In this document: positions 24,039 to 32,099 of the stretch, piece by piece | Layout: every line of letters starts with the position of its first letter | Position numbering within the stretch: position 1 is the first letter of the stretch | Assembly (NCBI RefSeq): GCF_036227205.1 | Contig: NZ_CP109442.1 | Location: forward strand, 9,548,001-9,612,000 | Direction: 5' to 3' | DNA: 64,000 bases | From: Amycolatopsis sp. NBC_01480 | GTDB lineage: Bacteria > Actinomycetota > Actinomycetes > Mycobacteriales > Pseudonocardiaceae | Program-made: the position numbers and the translations under genes | Notes under the pieces: generated by a model | The model's input: only the letters and a program-made list of their open reading frames with translations | What the model was told of the DNA's origin: nothing | Databases searched by the model: none

Positions 24039-25565
24039 ATGGAAGCCGTGATCACGGCCGGCGCTCGCGCCAAGCCCACCGGTGACGTCGCGGAGTTCGC
24101 GCGGCTGCCGGTGGCGCTGCTCGCGGCCGGTACCGCGGCGGTCCTGCTCGCCACGGCCGGCCGCTACGGCTATTTCGGCGACGAGCTGTACTTCCTCGCC
24201 GCGGGCAAGCACCTGGCCTGGGGCTACGCCGATCAGCCGCCGGTGCTGCCGCTGATCGCGTGGCTGATGAACACGATCGCCCCCGGCTCGCTGGTGGTGT
24301 TCCGGGTCCCGGCGATCCTGGCCACCGCGGCCGGGGTGGTGGTGACGGGGCTGATCGCGCGGGAACTCGGCGGCAACCGCCGGGCGCAGACGCGCGCGGC
24401 CGCCGCGTTCGCGATCTGCGGCCAGTTCGTGGGCAGCGGCCACTACCTCGCGACGTCCACTGTGGACCCGGTGCTGTGGACGGCGGCGCTGTGGCTGCTC
24501 GTGCGCTGGCTGCGGACCCGCGACGACAACCTGTTGCTGTGGCTGGGATTGGTCACCGCCGTCGCGCTCAACGTGAAGTTCCTGATCGGCGCGTTCTGGG
24601 CCCTGGCCGCGGTGGCTTCGCTCGTGTTCGGCCCGCGCGACCTGCTGCGCCGGCCGAAACTGTGGGCGGGGGCCGGGATCGCCGCACTGGCCTGCGTTCC
24701 GACGCTGTGGTGGCAGACGGCCAACGGCTGGCCTCAGCTCGGCATGGGCGACGCCATCGCCAAGGAGGTCGACCAGGGCGGCGGCCGCGCCGGGTTCATC
24801 CCGGGCCTGCTGGCCGGGGCCGGGCTGGTGACCGGCGCACTGGGTGTCCTCTATGGACTTTCGGTGCTGCTGGGCGCCAAACAGCTGCGGCCGTACCGGT
24901 TCCTCGGCTGGACGACGCTCGGGCTGGTCGTCGTGTTCATCGTCGCGAACGGGCGGTTCTACTACGCCGCGGGCATGTTCGGCCTGCTGTGGGCCGCGGC
25001 CGCGGTGCACCTGGAGAGCCGGCAGCCCGCGCGGTGGTGGCGCTGGGTGCCGACCTGGCCGGTGTTCGTGCTCTCCGCGCTGTACAGCCTGCCGTACGCG
25101 CTGCCCGTCTGGCCGGTGCAGTGGCTGGTGGAGCACCCCGACGCGCCCCACCCCGCGTATGCCGTGGAAGAGGTGGGCTGGCCCGATCTGGCGGACTCCG
25201 TCGCCGGCGCGTACCGCCTGCTGCCGCCCGCCGAACGCGACCACACCGCGCTCGTCACCGCGGGCTACTGGCAGGCGGGCGCGCTCAGCCGGTACGGGCC
25301 CGAGCGTGGCCTGCCCGAGGCGTACAGCCCCAGCCGCGGCTTCTGGTACTTCGGGCGGCCCGCCGACGACATGGACACCGTGCTCTTCATCGGCAACGAC
25401 CCGTCGAAGCTGGCGAAGCACTTCCAGTCGGCGAAGATCGTGGCGCGCGTCGACAACCGGCTCGGCGCGCTCAACGCCAGCCGGAACATGCCGATCTGGC
25501 AGCTCACCGGACGTCTCGACGCCTGGTCCGAGATCTGGCCGCAGCTCAAGGACCTCAAGGCATGA
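24039..25565 (+). CDS. GT39-family membrane glycosyltransferase (second paralogue)
   Basis: Second ArnT-like enzyme, 508 residues, collinear with the first (YGYFGDELYFLAAGKHLAWG; GSGHYLATSTVDPVLWTAAL; LRPYRFLGWTTLGLVVVF). The pair arose by tandem duplication; differences are spread over the whole length, so the duplication is old. GGGGAGCAGG precedes the ATG at 24039. It overlaps the sensor kinase gene by ATGA, which ties the enzyme to that signalling pair. Confidence 0.87.
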   Translation: MEAVITAGARAKPTGDVAEFARLPVALLAAGTAAVLLATAGRYGYFGDELYFLAAGKHLAWGYADQPPVLPLIAWLMNTIAPGSLVVFRVPAILATAAGVVVTGLIARELGGNRRAQTRAAAAFAICGQFVGSGHYLATSTVDPVLWTAALWLLVRWLRTRDDNLLLWLGLVTAVALNVKFLIGAFWALAAVASLVFGPRDLLRRPKLWAGAGIAALACVPTLWWQTANGWPQLGMGDAIAKEVDQGGGRAGFIPGLLAGAGLVTGALGVLYGLSVLLGAKQLRPYRFLGWTTLGLVVVFIVANGRFYYAAGMFGLLWAAAAVHLESRQPARWWRWVPTWPVFVLSALYSLPYALPVWPVQWLVEHPDAPHPAYAVEEVGWPDLADSVAGAYRLLPPAERDHTALVTAGYWQAGALSRYGPERGLPEAYSPSRGFWYFGRPADDMDTVLFIGNDPSKLAKHFQSAKIVARVDNRLGALNASRNMPIWQLTGRLDAWSEIWPQLKDLKA

Positions 25566-26893
25566 GACTCCGGCGGGACGGCGACGTGAAGGTGGACTGG
25601 AGTCGCTCACTGATGCCGCCCCTCGCGAAGCCGGGCAGCCCGGGCCTGCGCTGGCACCAGTGGTTCACCCGGGTCGAGACCGTGTTCGGGTTCGTGCTCC
25701 TCGTCGTCCCGGTCCTGCTCACCACCCTGCCCGCGAACCAGACGGCCGACCATCGGGCGGTCACGCTGGCCCTCGCGGGCGGCGCCGCGGTGTGGCTGCT
25801 GCTCACCACCGTGCTGCCGCACCCCGGCATCCGCGAGCGCCCGGTGTTCGCTGTGCTGACCTTCGTCGGCGTGGTCAGCTTCGCGACGGCGCTGCAGGCC
25901 CGGGACTCGTCTTTTTTCGTCTTCATGATCTTCGCGTTCTTCGCGGCCATGCGGATGAGCCCGATGCCCGTGGCGGTTCTCGGCGTGGGCATCACCTCGC
26001 TGCTGATCAACACCGTCTCAGTGGGCGGTCCGGTGCACTCGCTGACCACCTCGCCGGGGGTGATGGTGACGCTGATCCTGGTCCAGACGGCGGCGATCGG
26101 CGGCGGGGGCGCGGTGTTCGCCGCGGTCGGGCGGCAGAGCCAGGAACGCAAGCGGATGCTCGACCAGCTGGCCGCGGCCGAGGCGGAAAACCGGGGCCTG
26201 CAACGGCAATTGCTCACCCAGGCCCGCGAGGCGGGGGTGCTCGACGAGCGCCAGCGGCTGAGCCAGGAAATCCACGACACGCTCGCCCAGGGCTTCACCG
26301 GCATCATCACCCAGCTCGAGGCGGCCGCGCAGGCCGAGGCCGATCCGGCCGAGTGGCGGCGCCACCTCGGCACCGCCACCGAGCTGGCGCGGGAGAACCT
26401 GACCGCCGCCCGGCGGTCCGTCGGCGCGCTGCGGCCGGAGCCGCTGGAATCGGCGACGCTGCCCGAGGCACTGGCCGACGTGACGCGCCGCTGGGGCGAG
26501 CGCACCGGCGTCCACGCGGACTTCACCGCCACGGGCACCGCCGAGGCCCTGCACCCCGAGCTGGAGGCGACCCTGCTGCGCATCACGCAGGAGGCACTGT
26601 CCAATGTGGCCAAACACGCATCGGCGGGCCGGGTGGGGCTCACGCTTTCCTACATGAGCGGCGAGGTGACGCTGGACGTGCGCGACGACGGCGTCGGCTT
26701 CGACCCCGAGGCCCCACCCCCGGCCGAGGGTGGCTTCGGGCTGCCCGGCATGCGAAGGCGCGTCGAGCGGCTGGCCGGGACCCTGCACGTGGAGTCCGAG
26801 CCCGGCGGCGGCACAGCGATCTCGGTGAACCTGCCTGCCATCCCGGCTGCCACACTTCCCACGGGCATCGACAACGAGGGGGCGTCCGCGTGA
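25562..26893 (+). CDS. Sensor histidine kinase (NarL/DesK type)
   Basis: Membrane sensor kinase of 443 residues. Several hydrophobic segments occupy residues about 38-190, with little outside loop, so the stimulus is probably sensed within the membrane. A coiled linker (ERKRMLDQLAAAEAENRGLQ) leads to a HisKA_3 phosphoacceptor (RQRLSQEIHDTLAQG, His238) and a HATPase domain (TQEALSNVAKH; DVRDDGVGFDP; GGFGLPGMRRRV). It phosphorylates the response regulator that overlaps it by GTGA. Confidence 0.94.
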   Translation: MRLRRDGDVKVDWSRSLMPPLAKPGSPGLRWHQWFTRVETVFGFVLLVVPVLLTTLPANQTADHRAVTLALAGGAAVWLLLTTVLPHPGIRERPVFAVLTFVGVVSFATALQARDSSFFVFMIFAFFAAMRMSPMPVAVLGVGITSLLINTVSVGGPVHSLTTSPGVMVTLILVQTAAIGGGGAVFAAVGRQSQERKRMLDQLAAAEAENRGLQRQLLTQAREAGVLDERQRLSQEIHDTLAQGFTGIITQLEAAAQAEADPAEWRRHLGTATELARENLTAARRSVGALRPEPLESATLPEALADVTRRWGERTGVHADFTATGTAEALHPELEATLLRITQEALSNVAKHASAGRVGLTLSYMSGEVTLDVRDDGVGFDPEAPPPAEGGFGLPGMRRRVERLAGTLHVESEPGGGTAISVNLPAIPAATLPTGIDNEGASA

Positions 26894-27516
26894 CGATCAC
26901 ACTGCTCATCGCCGACGATCACCCGATCGTCCGCGACGGCCTGCGCGGCATCTTCACCGGAGAGCACGGGTTCGAGGTGCTCGGCGAGGCCGGGAACGGC
27001 AGCGAGGCGGTGGCGCTGGCCGAGTCGCTGAAGCCCGACGTCGTGCTGATGGACCTGCGCATGCCCGGCACCGACGGCGTCGCCGCGATCACCGAGCTGG
27101 CCCGCCTCGGCAACCCCGCGCGCGTGCTGGTGCTGACGACCTACGACACCGACTCCGACGTGCTGCCGGCCATCGAGGCGGGCGCGACCGGCTACCTGCT
27201 CAAGGATTCCCCGCGCGAGGAGCTGTTCCGCGCCGTCCGCGCTGCCTCCCGCGGCGAGGCGGTCCTCTCCCCCGCCGTCGCCAGCCGGATCATGGGCCAG
27301 ATGCGCGCGCCGGCGAAGGAGCCCTTGTCCCAGCGCGAAATCGAGGTCCTTTCACTGGTCTCCCGCGGCTCGACGAACAAGGACGCGGCGAAGAAGCTCT
27401 TCATCAGCGAGGCCACCGTGAAGACCCATCTCCTGCACGCGTACGCCAAGCTCGGCGTGAAGGACCGCGCGGCCGCCGTCGCCGTCGCCTTCGAACGCGG
27501 GCTGCTGGGCTCCTAA
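26890..27516 (+). CDS. LuxR/NarL-family response regulator
   Basis: Response regulator of 208 residues. The receiver has Asp9/Asp10 (LLIADDHPI), the phosphorylated Asp55 (VVLMDLRMPG) and Lys105 (GYLLKDSP). The C-terminal LuxR helix-turn-helix is intact (LSQREIEVLSLVSRGSTNKD; ISEATVKTHLLHAYAKLGVK). It is the last gene of the 20780-27516 operon, and its TAA stop overlaps the TAG stop of the convergent synthetase gene. Confidence 0.95.
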   Translation: MTITLLIADDHPIVRDGLRGIFTGEHGFEVLGEAGNGSEAVALAESLKPDVVLMDLRMPGTDGVAAITELARLGNPARVLVLTTYDTDSDVLPAIEAGATGYLLKDSPREELFRAVRAASRGEAVLSPAVASRIMGQMRAPAKEPLSQREIEVLSLVSRGSTNKDAAKKLFISEATVKTHLLHAYAKLGVKDRAAAVAVAFERGLLGS

Positions 27517-28727
27517 CCCCACAGTTCCCCTCCTCGGCCCGCGACCCGCTCGGCCACCCGCGCGACGAACTCGCCGACGGCCAGCGCCTCCACCTTCCGG
27601 CTATCCCGCAGCCGCGGGGCGACCAGCCCGCCCGCAGCTTCGGCGGCACCGAGCACCGCCTGGTACGGAGCGAGACGCCCGGCGCGGACGCGGGCGCCGA
27701 GGCTGCCCTGGTCCGGGCTCGCCAGCTCGGCGCGCAAGCCCGCGTCGAGGCACCGTTCCAGGAGCGCCGACGCCTCGGGGAGCTGGGCGTCGGACACCGG
27801 CAGGACCAGGACCTGGACCGGCGCGAGCCACGGCGGGAACGCGCCGCCGTGCTCCTCGACCAGCTGGGCCATCGCGCGCTCCAGGCTGCCGAGCACGCTG
27901 CGGTGGACCAGCGCCGGCCGGTGCGCGGCGCCGTCCGGGCCGGTGTAGCGCAGGTCGAACCGCTCGGGCTGGTGGAAGTCGACCTGCACGGTCGACAGGG
28001 TGGACTCGCGGCCCGCGCTGTCGACGACCTGGACGTCGATCTTCGGGCCGTAGAACGCCGCCTCCCCCGCCACCGCTTCGTACTCGATTCCGCTGCTGTC
28101 CAACGCTTCGACGAGCAACGCGGCCGCGCGGTCCCATTGCTCGGGCGAGCCCGCGTGTTTCCCGCCCTCGCCGGCCAGCGAAAGCCGGTAGCGCGCCGGG
28201 CGGAGGCCGAGGTCCCGGTGGACGCGCCGGATCAGCTCCAGCGCGCCGTGCGCCTCGGCGGCGACCTGGTCCGGGGTGCAGAACAGGTGCGCGTCGTTGA
28301 GCTGGATCGCGCGCACCCGGTTCAGCCCGCCCAGCACGCCGGACAGCTCGGCCCGGTACATCCCGCCCAGCTCCGCGATCCGCAGCGGCAGCTCGCGGTG
28401 GCTGCGCGCCCGGGACCGGTAGACGAGCGCGTGGTGCGGGCACAAACTGGGCCGCAGCACCACTTCCTCGCCGCCGACGGCCATCGGCGGGAACATGTCT
28501 TCGCGGTAGTGCGCCCAGTGCCCGGACCGCTCGTACAGCTCGCGTTTGCCGAGCACCGGCGAATACACGTGCCGGTAGCCCGCGCGGCGTTCGAGATCGC
28601 GGACGTACTCCTCCAGAGTGTGGCGCAGCACGGCGCCGTCGGGCAGCAGGAACGGCAATCCGGCGCCGATCAGCGGGTCGGTGGCGAACAGGTTCAGCTC
28701 GCGGCCGAGCTTGCGGTGGTCGGGCAT
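27513..28727 (-). CDS. Threonyl-tRNA synthetase, short form without editing domain
   Basis: Class II synthetase of 404 residues matching only the catalytic core and anticodon-binding domain of ThrRS. The N-terminal TGS and editing domains (roughly 240 residues in bacterial ThrRS) are absent. Motif 2 and active-site segments are recognisable: VVLRPSLCPHHALVYRSR with the Cys and His used for zinc, RAELSGVLGGLNRVRAIQLN, DAHLFCTPDQ, EAAFYGPKIDVQV, and motif 3 in ALVHRSVLGSLERAMAQLVE. It lies behind a Thr-rich leader peptide and a hairpin. It is probably a second, conditionally used ThrRS; a role in resistance to a ThrRS inhibitor is possible. Confidence 0.88.
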   Translation of the reverse strand: MPDHRKLGRELNLFATDPLIGAGLPFLLPDGAVLRHTLEEYVRDLERRAGYRHVYSPVLGKRELYERSGHWAHYREDMFPPMAVGGEEVVLRPSLCPHHALVYRSRARSHRELPLRIAELGGMYRAELSGVLGGLNRVRAIQLNDAHLFCTPDQVAAEAHGALELIRRVHRDLGLRPARYRLSLAGEGGKHAGSPEQWDRAAALLVEALDSSGIEYEAVAGEAAFYGPKIDVQVVDSAGRESTLSTVQVDFHQPERFDLRYTGPDGAAHRPALVHRSVLGSLERAMAQLVEEHGGAFPPWLAPVQVLVLPVSDAQLPEASALLERCLDAGLRAELASPDQGSLGARVRAGRLAPYQAVLGAAEAAGGLVAPRLRDSRKVEALAVGEFVARVAERVAGRGGELWG

Positions 28728-28765
28728 CGTGGTCTCCTCACGGACGGGAGACGGGTGACCACACG

Positions 28766-28799
28766 GCGAAGCCCCGGGGCACCCGCCCCGGGGCTTCGC
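28766..28799 (-). terminator. Attenuator hairpin before the short thrS
   Basis: Perfect 15-base arms (GCGAAGCCCCGGGGC and its complement) close a 4-base loop, 13 bases after the leader peptide stop codon and 38 bases before the synthetase start. There is no U-tract. Its place between leader and gene is that of a transcription attenuator. Confidence 0.7.
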
Positions 28800-28812
28800 T
28801 ACTGCTCAGGTG

Positions 28813-28863
28813 TCAGCGCGCCGGGTCGGTGTCCGGCGTGGTCGTCGATGCGGCGCGCTGCAT
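28813..28863 (-). CDS. Thr-rich leader peptide of the short thrS
   Basis: The 16-residue frame MQRAASTTTPDTDPAR ends in TGA just before the attenuator hairpin. Four of 16 residues are Thr, with three in a row (ACG ACC ACG) and another (ACC) soon after. The leader RNA can itself fold CGCCGG with CCGGCG across these codons. The ATG has no Shine-Dalgarno sequence but TAGCGT lies seven bases upstream, so it is probably leaderless. Slow reading when Thr-tRNA is uncharged would favour an antiterminated form and raise synthetase expression. Inferred from position and composition. Confidence 0.65.
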   Translation of the reverse strand: MQRAASTTTPDTDPAR

Positions 28864-28870
28864 GGGAGAC

Positions 28871-28876
28871 ACGCTA
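28871..28876 (-). promoter_or_regulatory. -10 hexamer of the thrS leader transcript
   Basis: TAGCGT on the minus strand, followed by seven bases and the leader ATG at 28863. Confidence 0.5.
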
Positions 28877-28933
28877 ACCGCGGCCACGGCCCGGGCGCAT
28901 CCGCTTTTCGCAGCGCGCTTTTCCGGCGCGGGG

Positions 28934-28979
28934 CTCGTGAGTGTTTAGGACGGTTCTAACCGTCCTAAACACTCACGAG
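28934..28979 (-). terminator. Hairpin terminator after coaE, GTGAGTGTTTAGGACGG family, copy 1
   Basis: Perfect 22-base arms (28934-28955 and 28958-28979; core GTGAGTGTTTAGGACGGTT) around a 2-base centre, starting five bases after the coaE stop codon. A near copy ends the RibD-type reductase gene at 62875-62920. Confidence 0.8.
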
Positions 28980-28983
28980 TCCT

Positions 28984-30171
28984 TCACGGCGTCCAGGACG
29001 TCTGCGCGGCCCACGCCTCGGCGCGGGTGAAGGCGGCGTTGACCCAGCTCTGCTTCTCGTCGGCGTAGTGCTCGATCGTGCCGTCCGCGGCGTGCTTGCG
29101 GGCGAGCTGCTGCTTCAGCTCCGCGTACGCGTCACGCTCGTCCGGGTGCGCGCGGATCCAGTCGCGGAACAGCAGCGCGAGCCGCCACGAGGGCGTTTCC
29201 GGGGAGCGCACGTGCACGTTCACCGCGCGCTTCGGGTCGGCGCCGACGTGCACCCGCTTCGGCCACGGGGCCGCGCCGTCCTCCTGCGGGTCGTCGACCC
29301 ATTCGCCCTCCAGGAGCGGGAAGCCGGCGTCGCAGACCGCGCCGGCGATCGCGTCGGCGTCGTCCAAAGAGGACACCGTGAGCTGGAGGTCGAGCACGTC
29401 CTTCGCGGGCAGGCCCGGCACCGACGTCGAGCCGATGTGGTCGGCGCGCAGCAGCCGGTCCCCCGCGGCCTGCCGCAGCCGGGCGAGCTGGCGCTCCGCC
29501 TGCATCGGCCACGTCGTGTCGTACGGGGTGATGACCGGCGACATCGGCGGGCGCGGCCGGCGCAGCCGCACGTTGGCCTCGAACGGCACCAGCCGGTCCG
29601 CCCACAGCGCGTCCACCTCGGCGAGCACGATGTCCTGCGCGCCGCCGTTGTCGAGCCAGACGTCGGCGACCGCGCGGCGCTGGGCGTCGCTGGCCTGGGC
29701 GCGGATGCGGGCGCGCGCGTCTGCCTCGGCCATGCCGCGGGCCTCGACCAGCCGCCGGACGCGGACCTCCATCGGCGCGTCGACGATCACCACCAGGTGG
29801 TACGCCGGGGCCAGGTGCCCCTCGACGAGCAGCGGGATGTCGTGCACGATCACCGCGTCCTGCGCCGCCCCGGCCATCAGCTCGGCCGTGCGCGCGCCGA
29901 CCAGCGGGTGCACGATCCCGTTCAGCCGCTTGCGCGACTCCTCGTCGGCGAAAGCCTTCGCGGCGAGCGCGGGCCGGTTCAGCGAGCCGTCCTCGGCGAG
30001 CACGTCCTCGCCGAACGCCGCGACGACAGCGGCCAGTCCCGGGGTGCCGGGCTCGACGACCTCGCGCGCGATCTTGTCGGAGTCCACGAGCACCGCGCCG
30101 TGTTCGGCGAGCCGGGTGGCCACCGTCGATTTGCCCGCGCCGATTCCGCCCGTCAATCCCACTCGCAGCAT
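28984..30171 (-). CDS. coaE: Dephospho-CoA kinase fused to a GrpB/UPF0157 domain
   Basis: Catalyses the last step of coenzyme A synthesis, phosphorylation of dephospho-CoA. Residues 1-200 form the kinase (P-loop [45 protein letters not shown]). Residues about 210-395 are a nucleotidyltransferase-like GrpB domain ([40 protein letters not shown]), the usual actinobacterial fusion. ATG 30171 is chosen over GTG 30180 because TAGGGT ends seven bases upstream of it and the P-loop follows directly. Confidence 0.96.
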   Translation of the reverse strand: MLRVGLTGGIGAGKSTVATRLAEHGAVLVDSDKIAREVVEPGTPGLAAVVAAFGEDVLAEDGSLNRPALAAKAFADEESRKRLNGIVHPLVGARTAELMAGAAQDAVIVHDIPLLVEGHLAPAYHLVVIVDAPMEVRVRRLVEARGMAEADARARIRAQASDAQRRAVADVWLDNGGAQDIVLAEVDALWADRLVPFEANVRLRRPRPPMSPVITPYDTTWPMQAERQLARLRQAAGDRLLRADHIGSTSVPGLPAKDVLDLQLTVSSLDDADAIAGAVCDAGFPLLEGEWVDDPQEDGAAPWPKRVHVGADPKRAVNVHVRSPETPSWRLALLFRDWIRAHPDERDAYAELKQQLARKHAADGTIEHYADEKQSWVNAAFTRAEAWAAQTSWTP

Positions 30172-30178
30172 GGGGGCC

Positions 30179-30184
30179 ACCCTA
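30179..30184 (-). promoter_or_regulatory. -10 hexamer, leaderless promoter of coaE
   Basis: On the minus strand TAGGGT is followed by seven bases and ATG 30171. Confidence 0.55.
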
Positions 30185-30389
30185 ACCAGACTCCGCTGTC
30201 ACCCGATCAGGGGAGGTCAGGCCTCGTGCACGTGCACCCGCACGGGTGGACGCACACCTCAAGTGGAAAAGCAAGGACATAGTGGTGGGCAGCTCCCGCT
30301 GATTTGGGTGACACGCCGGGCCATTACCCGGATTTATCGCCGTGAGTGCGTAGCGTGCGCGGCGGACGGGTCGCCCACACGGAGGAACG

Positions 30390-30608
30390 ATGGCGGAAAA
30401 GCACGTCGGGAAGCACCGGCTCGGCACACCGGGGCTGGTGCACTGCGTGGGGTACCGCCCCGTGGCGGAGGCGCTGGCCGAGTACCGGCGGACCTGGCTG
30501 AGCGCCTTGCTGGTCCCGGCCCAGCACAGCTTCGCCGGCCTTCGCCGCCGCGCCCGCGCCGCAGCCCTGGAACACATCTGGGTCCCGGCGGTCGTCCGCA
30601 CCACCTGA
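30390..30608 (+). CDS. Small hypothetical protein
   Basis: Basic protein of 72 residues (MAEKHVGKHRLGTPGLVHCV, then YRPVAEALAEYRRTWLSALL), with a single cysteine and no membrane segment. GGAGGA lies three bases before the ATG, which supports real translation, and the GC-rich third positions fit its neighbours. No family is recognised. It stands alone between coaE and the GlxA regulator, with which it converges. Confidence 0.55.
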   Translation: MAEKHVGKHRLGTPGLVHCVGYRPVAEALAEYRRTWLSALLVPAQHSFAGLRRRARAAALEHIWVPAVVRTT

Positions 30609-30634
30609 CCCGGCTCAGTCACGGCCCGGCTCAG

Positions 30635-31606
30635 TCACGGCCGAGGACGCGCGGCGGTGCGGAAACGCGCCCGGTACGCGCTCGGCGGCACGCCCAACTC
30701 CCGCGTGAACACCCGCCGCAGGGTCTCCGAAGAGCCGAAGCCGGTGCGTCGCGCCACCACGTCGAGCGGATCCGTCCCGCGCTCGAGCAGCTGGCGCGCC
30801 GCCTCCAGGCGCGTGCTCTCCACGAACCTCGCGACCGAGGTGCCCGCCTGCTCACGGAACAGCCGCGTCAGATGCCGGACGCTGACTCCCGCTCCATGGG
30901 CCAGCGAGGCCAGGCTGTGGTCCCCCGCCGGGTCGGCCGTGACGCGGTCCATCAGCCGCCGCAGCAGCTCGTGGCCCGAAGGCCCGGCGGTGAGGCGCAC
31001 GCTGAACTGCGACTGGCCGCCCGGCCGTTGCAGGAACACCACCAGGTGCTTGGCCACCAGCCGCGCCGCCTCGGCGCCCAGGTCCTCCTCCACCAGCGCG
31101 AGCGAGAGGTCGATGCCCGCCGTGACGCCGGCGGAGCTGAGCACCGGGCCGTCGCGCACGAAGATCGCGTCGCTGTCCACCTCGACGGCCGGGTAACTGC
31201 GGGCGAGCTGGTCCGCGAACTCCCAGTGCGTCGCCGCGCGCCGCCCGTCCAGCAGGCCCGCTGCGGCCAGTGCGAAGGCGCCTGCGCAGACCGACGCCGT
31301 GCGCCGCGCCTGCCCGGCCAGGCGGTGGACCTGCGCCAGCAACGGCTCGTCGGCCACCGTCGCCTGCCAGTGCGGGCCGCCGGGCACGACCAGGGTGCCG
31401 TCTTCGACGGTCACCTCCTCCAGCGCGACGTCCACGCCGAGCCGGGTGCCGGTGGTCGTGCGGACGTCGGCGCCGCCCGGGGACGCGGTCAGCAGCTCGT
31501 ACTCCGCGCCGTGCTCGTTGGCCATGCCGAAGACCTCGAGCGGGCCGGTGACGTCCAGCAGCCGCACCGAGTCGTAGACGACGACCACCACGCGTCCGGA
31601 GCGCAT
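30635..31606 (-). CDS. GlxA-family AraC-type regulator with DJ-1/PfpI domain
   Basis: Regulator of 323 residues. The N-terminal half is a DJ-1/PfpI amidotransferase-like sensor (RVVVVVYDSVRLLDVTGPLE; nucleophile-elbow cysteine in ASVCAGAFALAAAGLLDG). The C-terminal half has the two AraC helix-turn-helix motifs (SLASLAHGAGVSVRHLTRLF; DPLDVVARRTGFGSSETLRR). ATG 31606 (MRSGRVVVVVYD) is the natural start. It follows the OsmC gene by 43 bases and probably shares its transcript. Confidence 0.93.
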   Translation of the reverse strand: MRSGRVVVVVYDSVRLLDVTGPLEVFGMANEHGAEYELLTASPGGADVRTTTGTRLGVDVALEEVTVEDGTLVVPGGPHWQATVADEPLLAQVHRLAGQARRTASVCAGAFALAAAGLLDGRRAATHWEFADQLARSYPAVEVDSDAIFVRDGPVLSSAGVTAGIDLSLALVEEDLGAEAARLVAKHLVVFLQRPGGQSQFSVRLTAGPSGHELLRRLMDRVTADPAGDHSLASLAHGAGVSVRHLTRLFREQAGTSVARFVESTRLEAARQLLERGTDPLDVVARRTGFGSSETLRRVFTRELGVPPSAYRARFRTAARPRP

Positions 31607-31649
31607 GCCCCCAGCCTCGCCGTCCGGGAGGCCCGGGCGCAACACGCGC

Positions 31650-32099
31650 TCAGACCACCCGGGTGTCGATGGCGATCTCGTGCGTCAGCGTCCGGTGCAC
31701 CGGGCACTTGTCCGCGATCTCCAGCAGCTTCGCGCGCTGCTCGTCGTCCAGGTCGCCTTCGAAGGAGATCTCGCGGGTGATGCGGCTCAGCATGCCGACC
31801 TCGGTCTCGCAGCGTTCGCAGTCGCGCGCGTGGATGCGGTCGTGGCGCAGGCGGACGGTGGTGCGCACGAGCGGGATGCCCTTGCGGTCGGCGTACATCC
31901 GCAGGGTCATCGCCGTGCAGGAGCCCAGCGAGGCGAGCAAGAGGTCGTACGGCGTCGGCCCCGCGTCGTCGCCGCCCACCGACTGCGGCTCGTCCGCGGC
32001 GAACTCGTGGGCCGCGGTGGTGATCCGCTGGGTGTAGCGGCCGCCGCCGGCGTCGGTGACGACAACGGTGCCGGGCTCCGGCTGGGTCATCCGCCTCAT
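31650..32099 (-). CDS. OsmC-family peroxiredoxin-like protein
   Basis: OsmC/Ohr-fold protein of 149 residues. The two redox cysteines are in LLASLGSCTAMTLRMYADRK and CPVHRTLTHE, with extra cysteines in ARDCERCETEV. Such proteins reduce organic hydroperoxides or handle reactive sulfur. The ATG at 32099 overlaps the TGA of the upstream HD gene (ATGA), with GGGAGG just before, so the two are co-translated. Confidence 0.92.
   Translation of the reverse strand: MRRMTQPEPGTVVVTDAGGGRYTQRITTAAHEFAADEPQSVGGDDAGPTPYDLLLASLGSCTAMTLRMYADRKGIPLVRTTVRLRHDRIHARDCERCETEVGMLSRITREISFEGDLDDEQRAKLLEIADKCPVHRTLTHEIAIDTRVV

Noticed and set aside
20780..27516. The exporter/glycosyltransferase operon as part of an antibiotic biosynthetic cluster
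   Set aside because: There are no core biosynthetic enzymes; the GT39 proteins are membrane lipid-linked sugar transferases, not natural-product glycosyltransferases.
27513..28727. The short ThrRS as a marker of a borrelidin- or obafluorin-like gene cluster
   Set aside because: No polyketide, peptide-synthetase or tailoring genes occur anywhere in the window.
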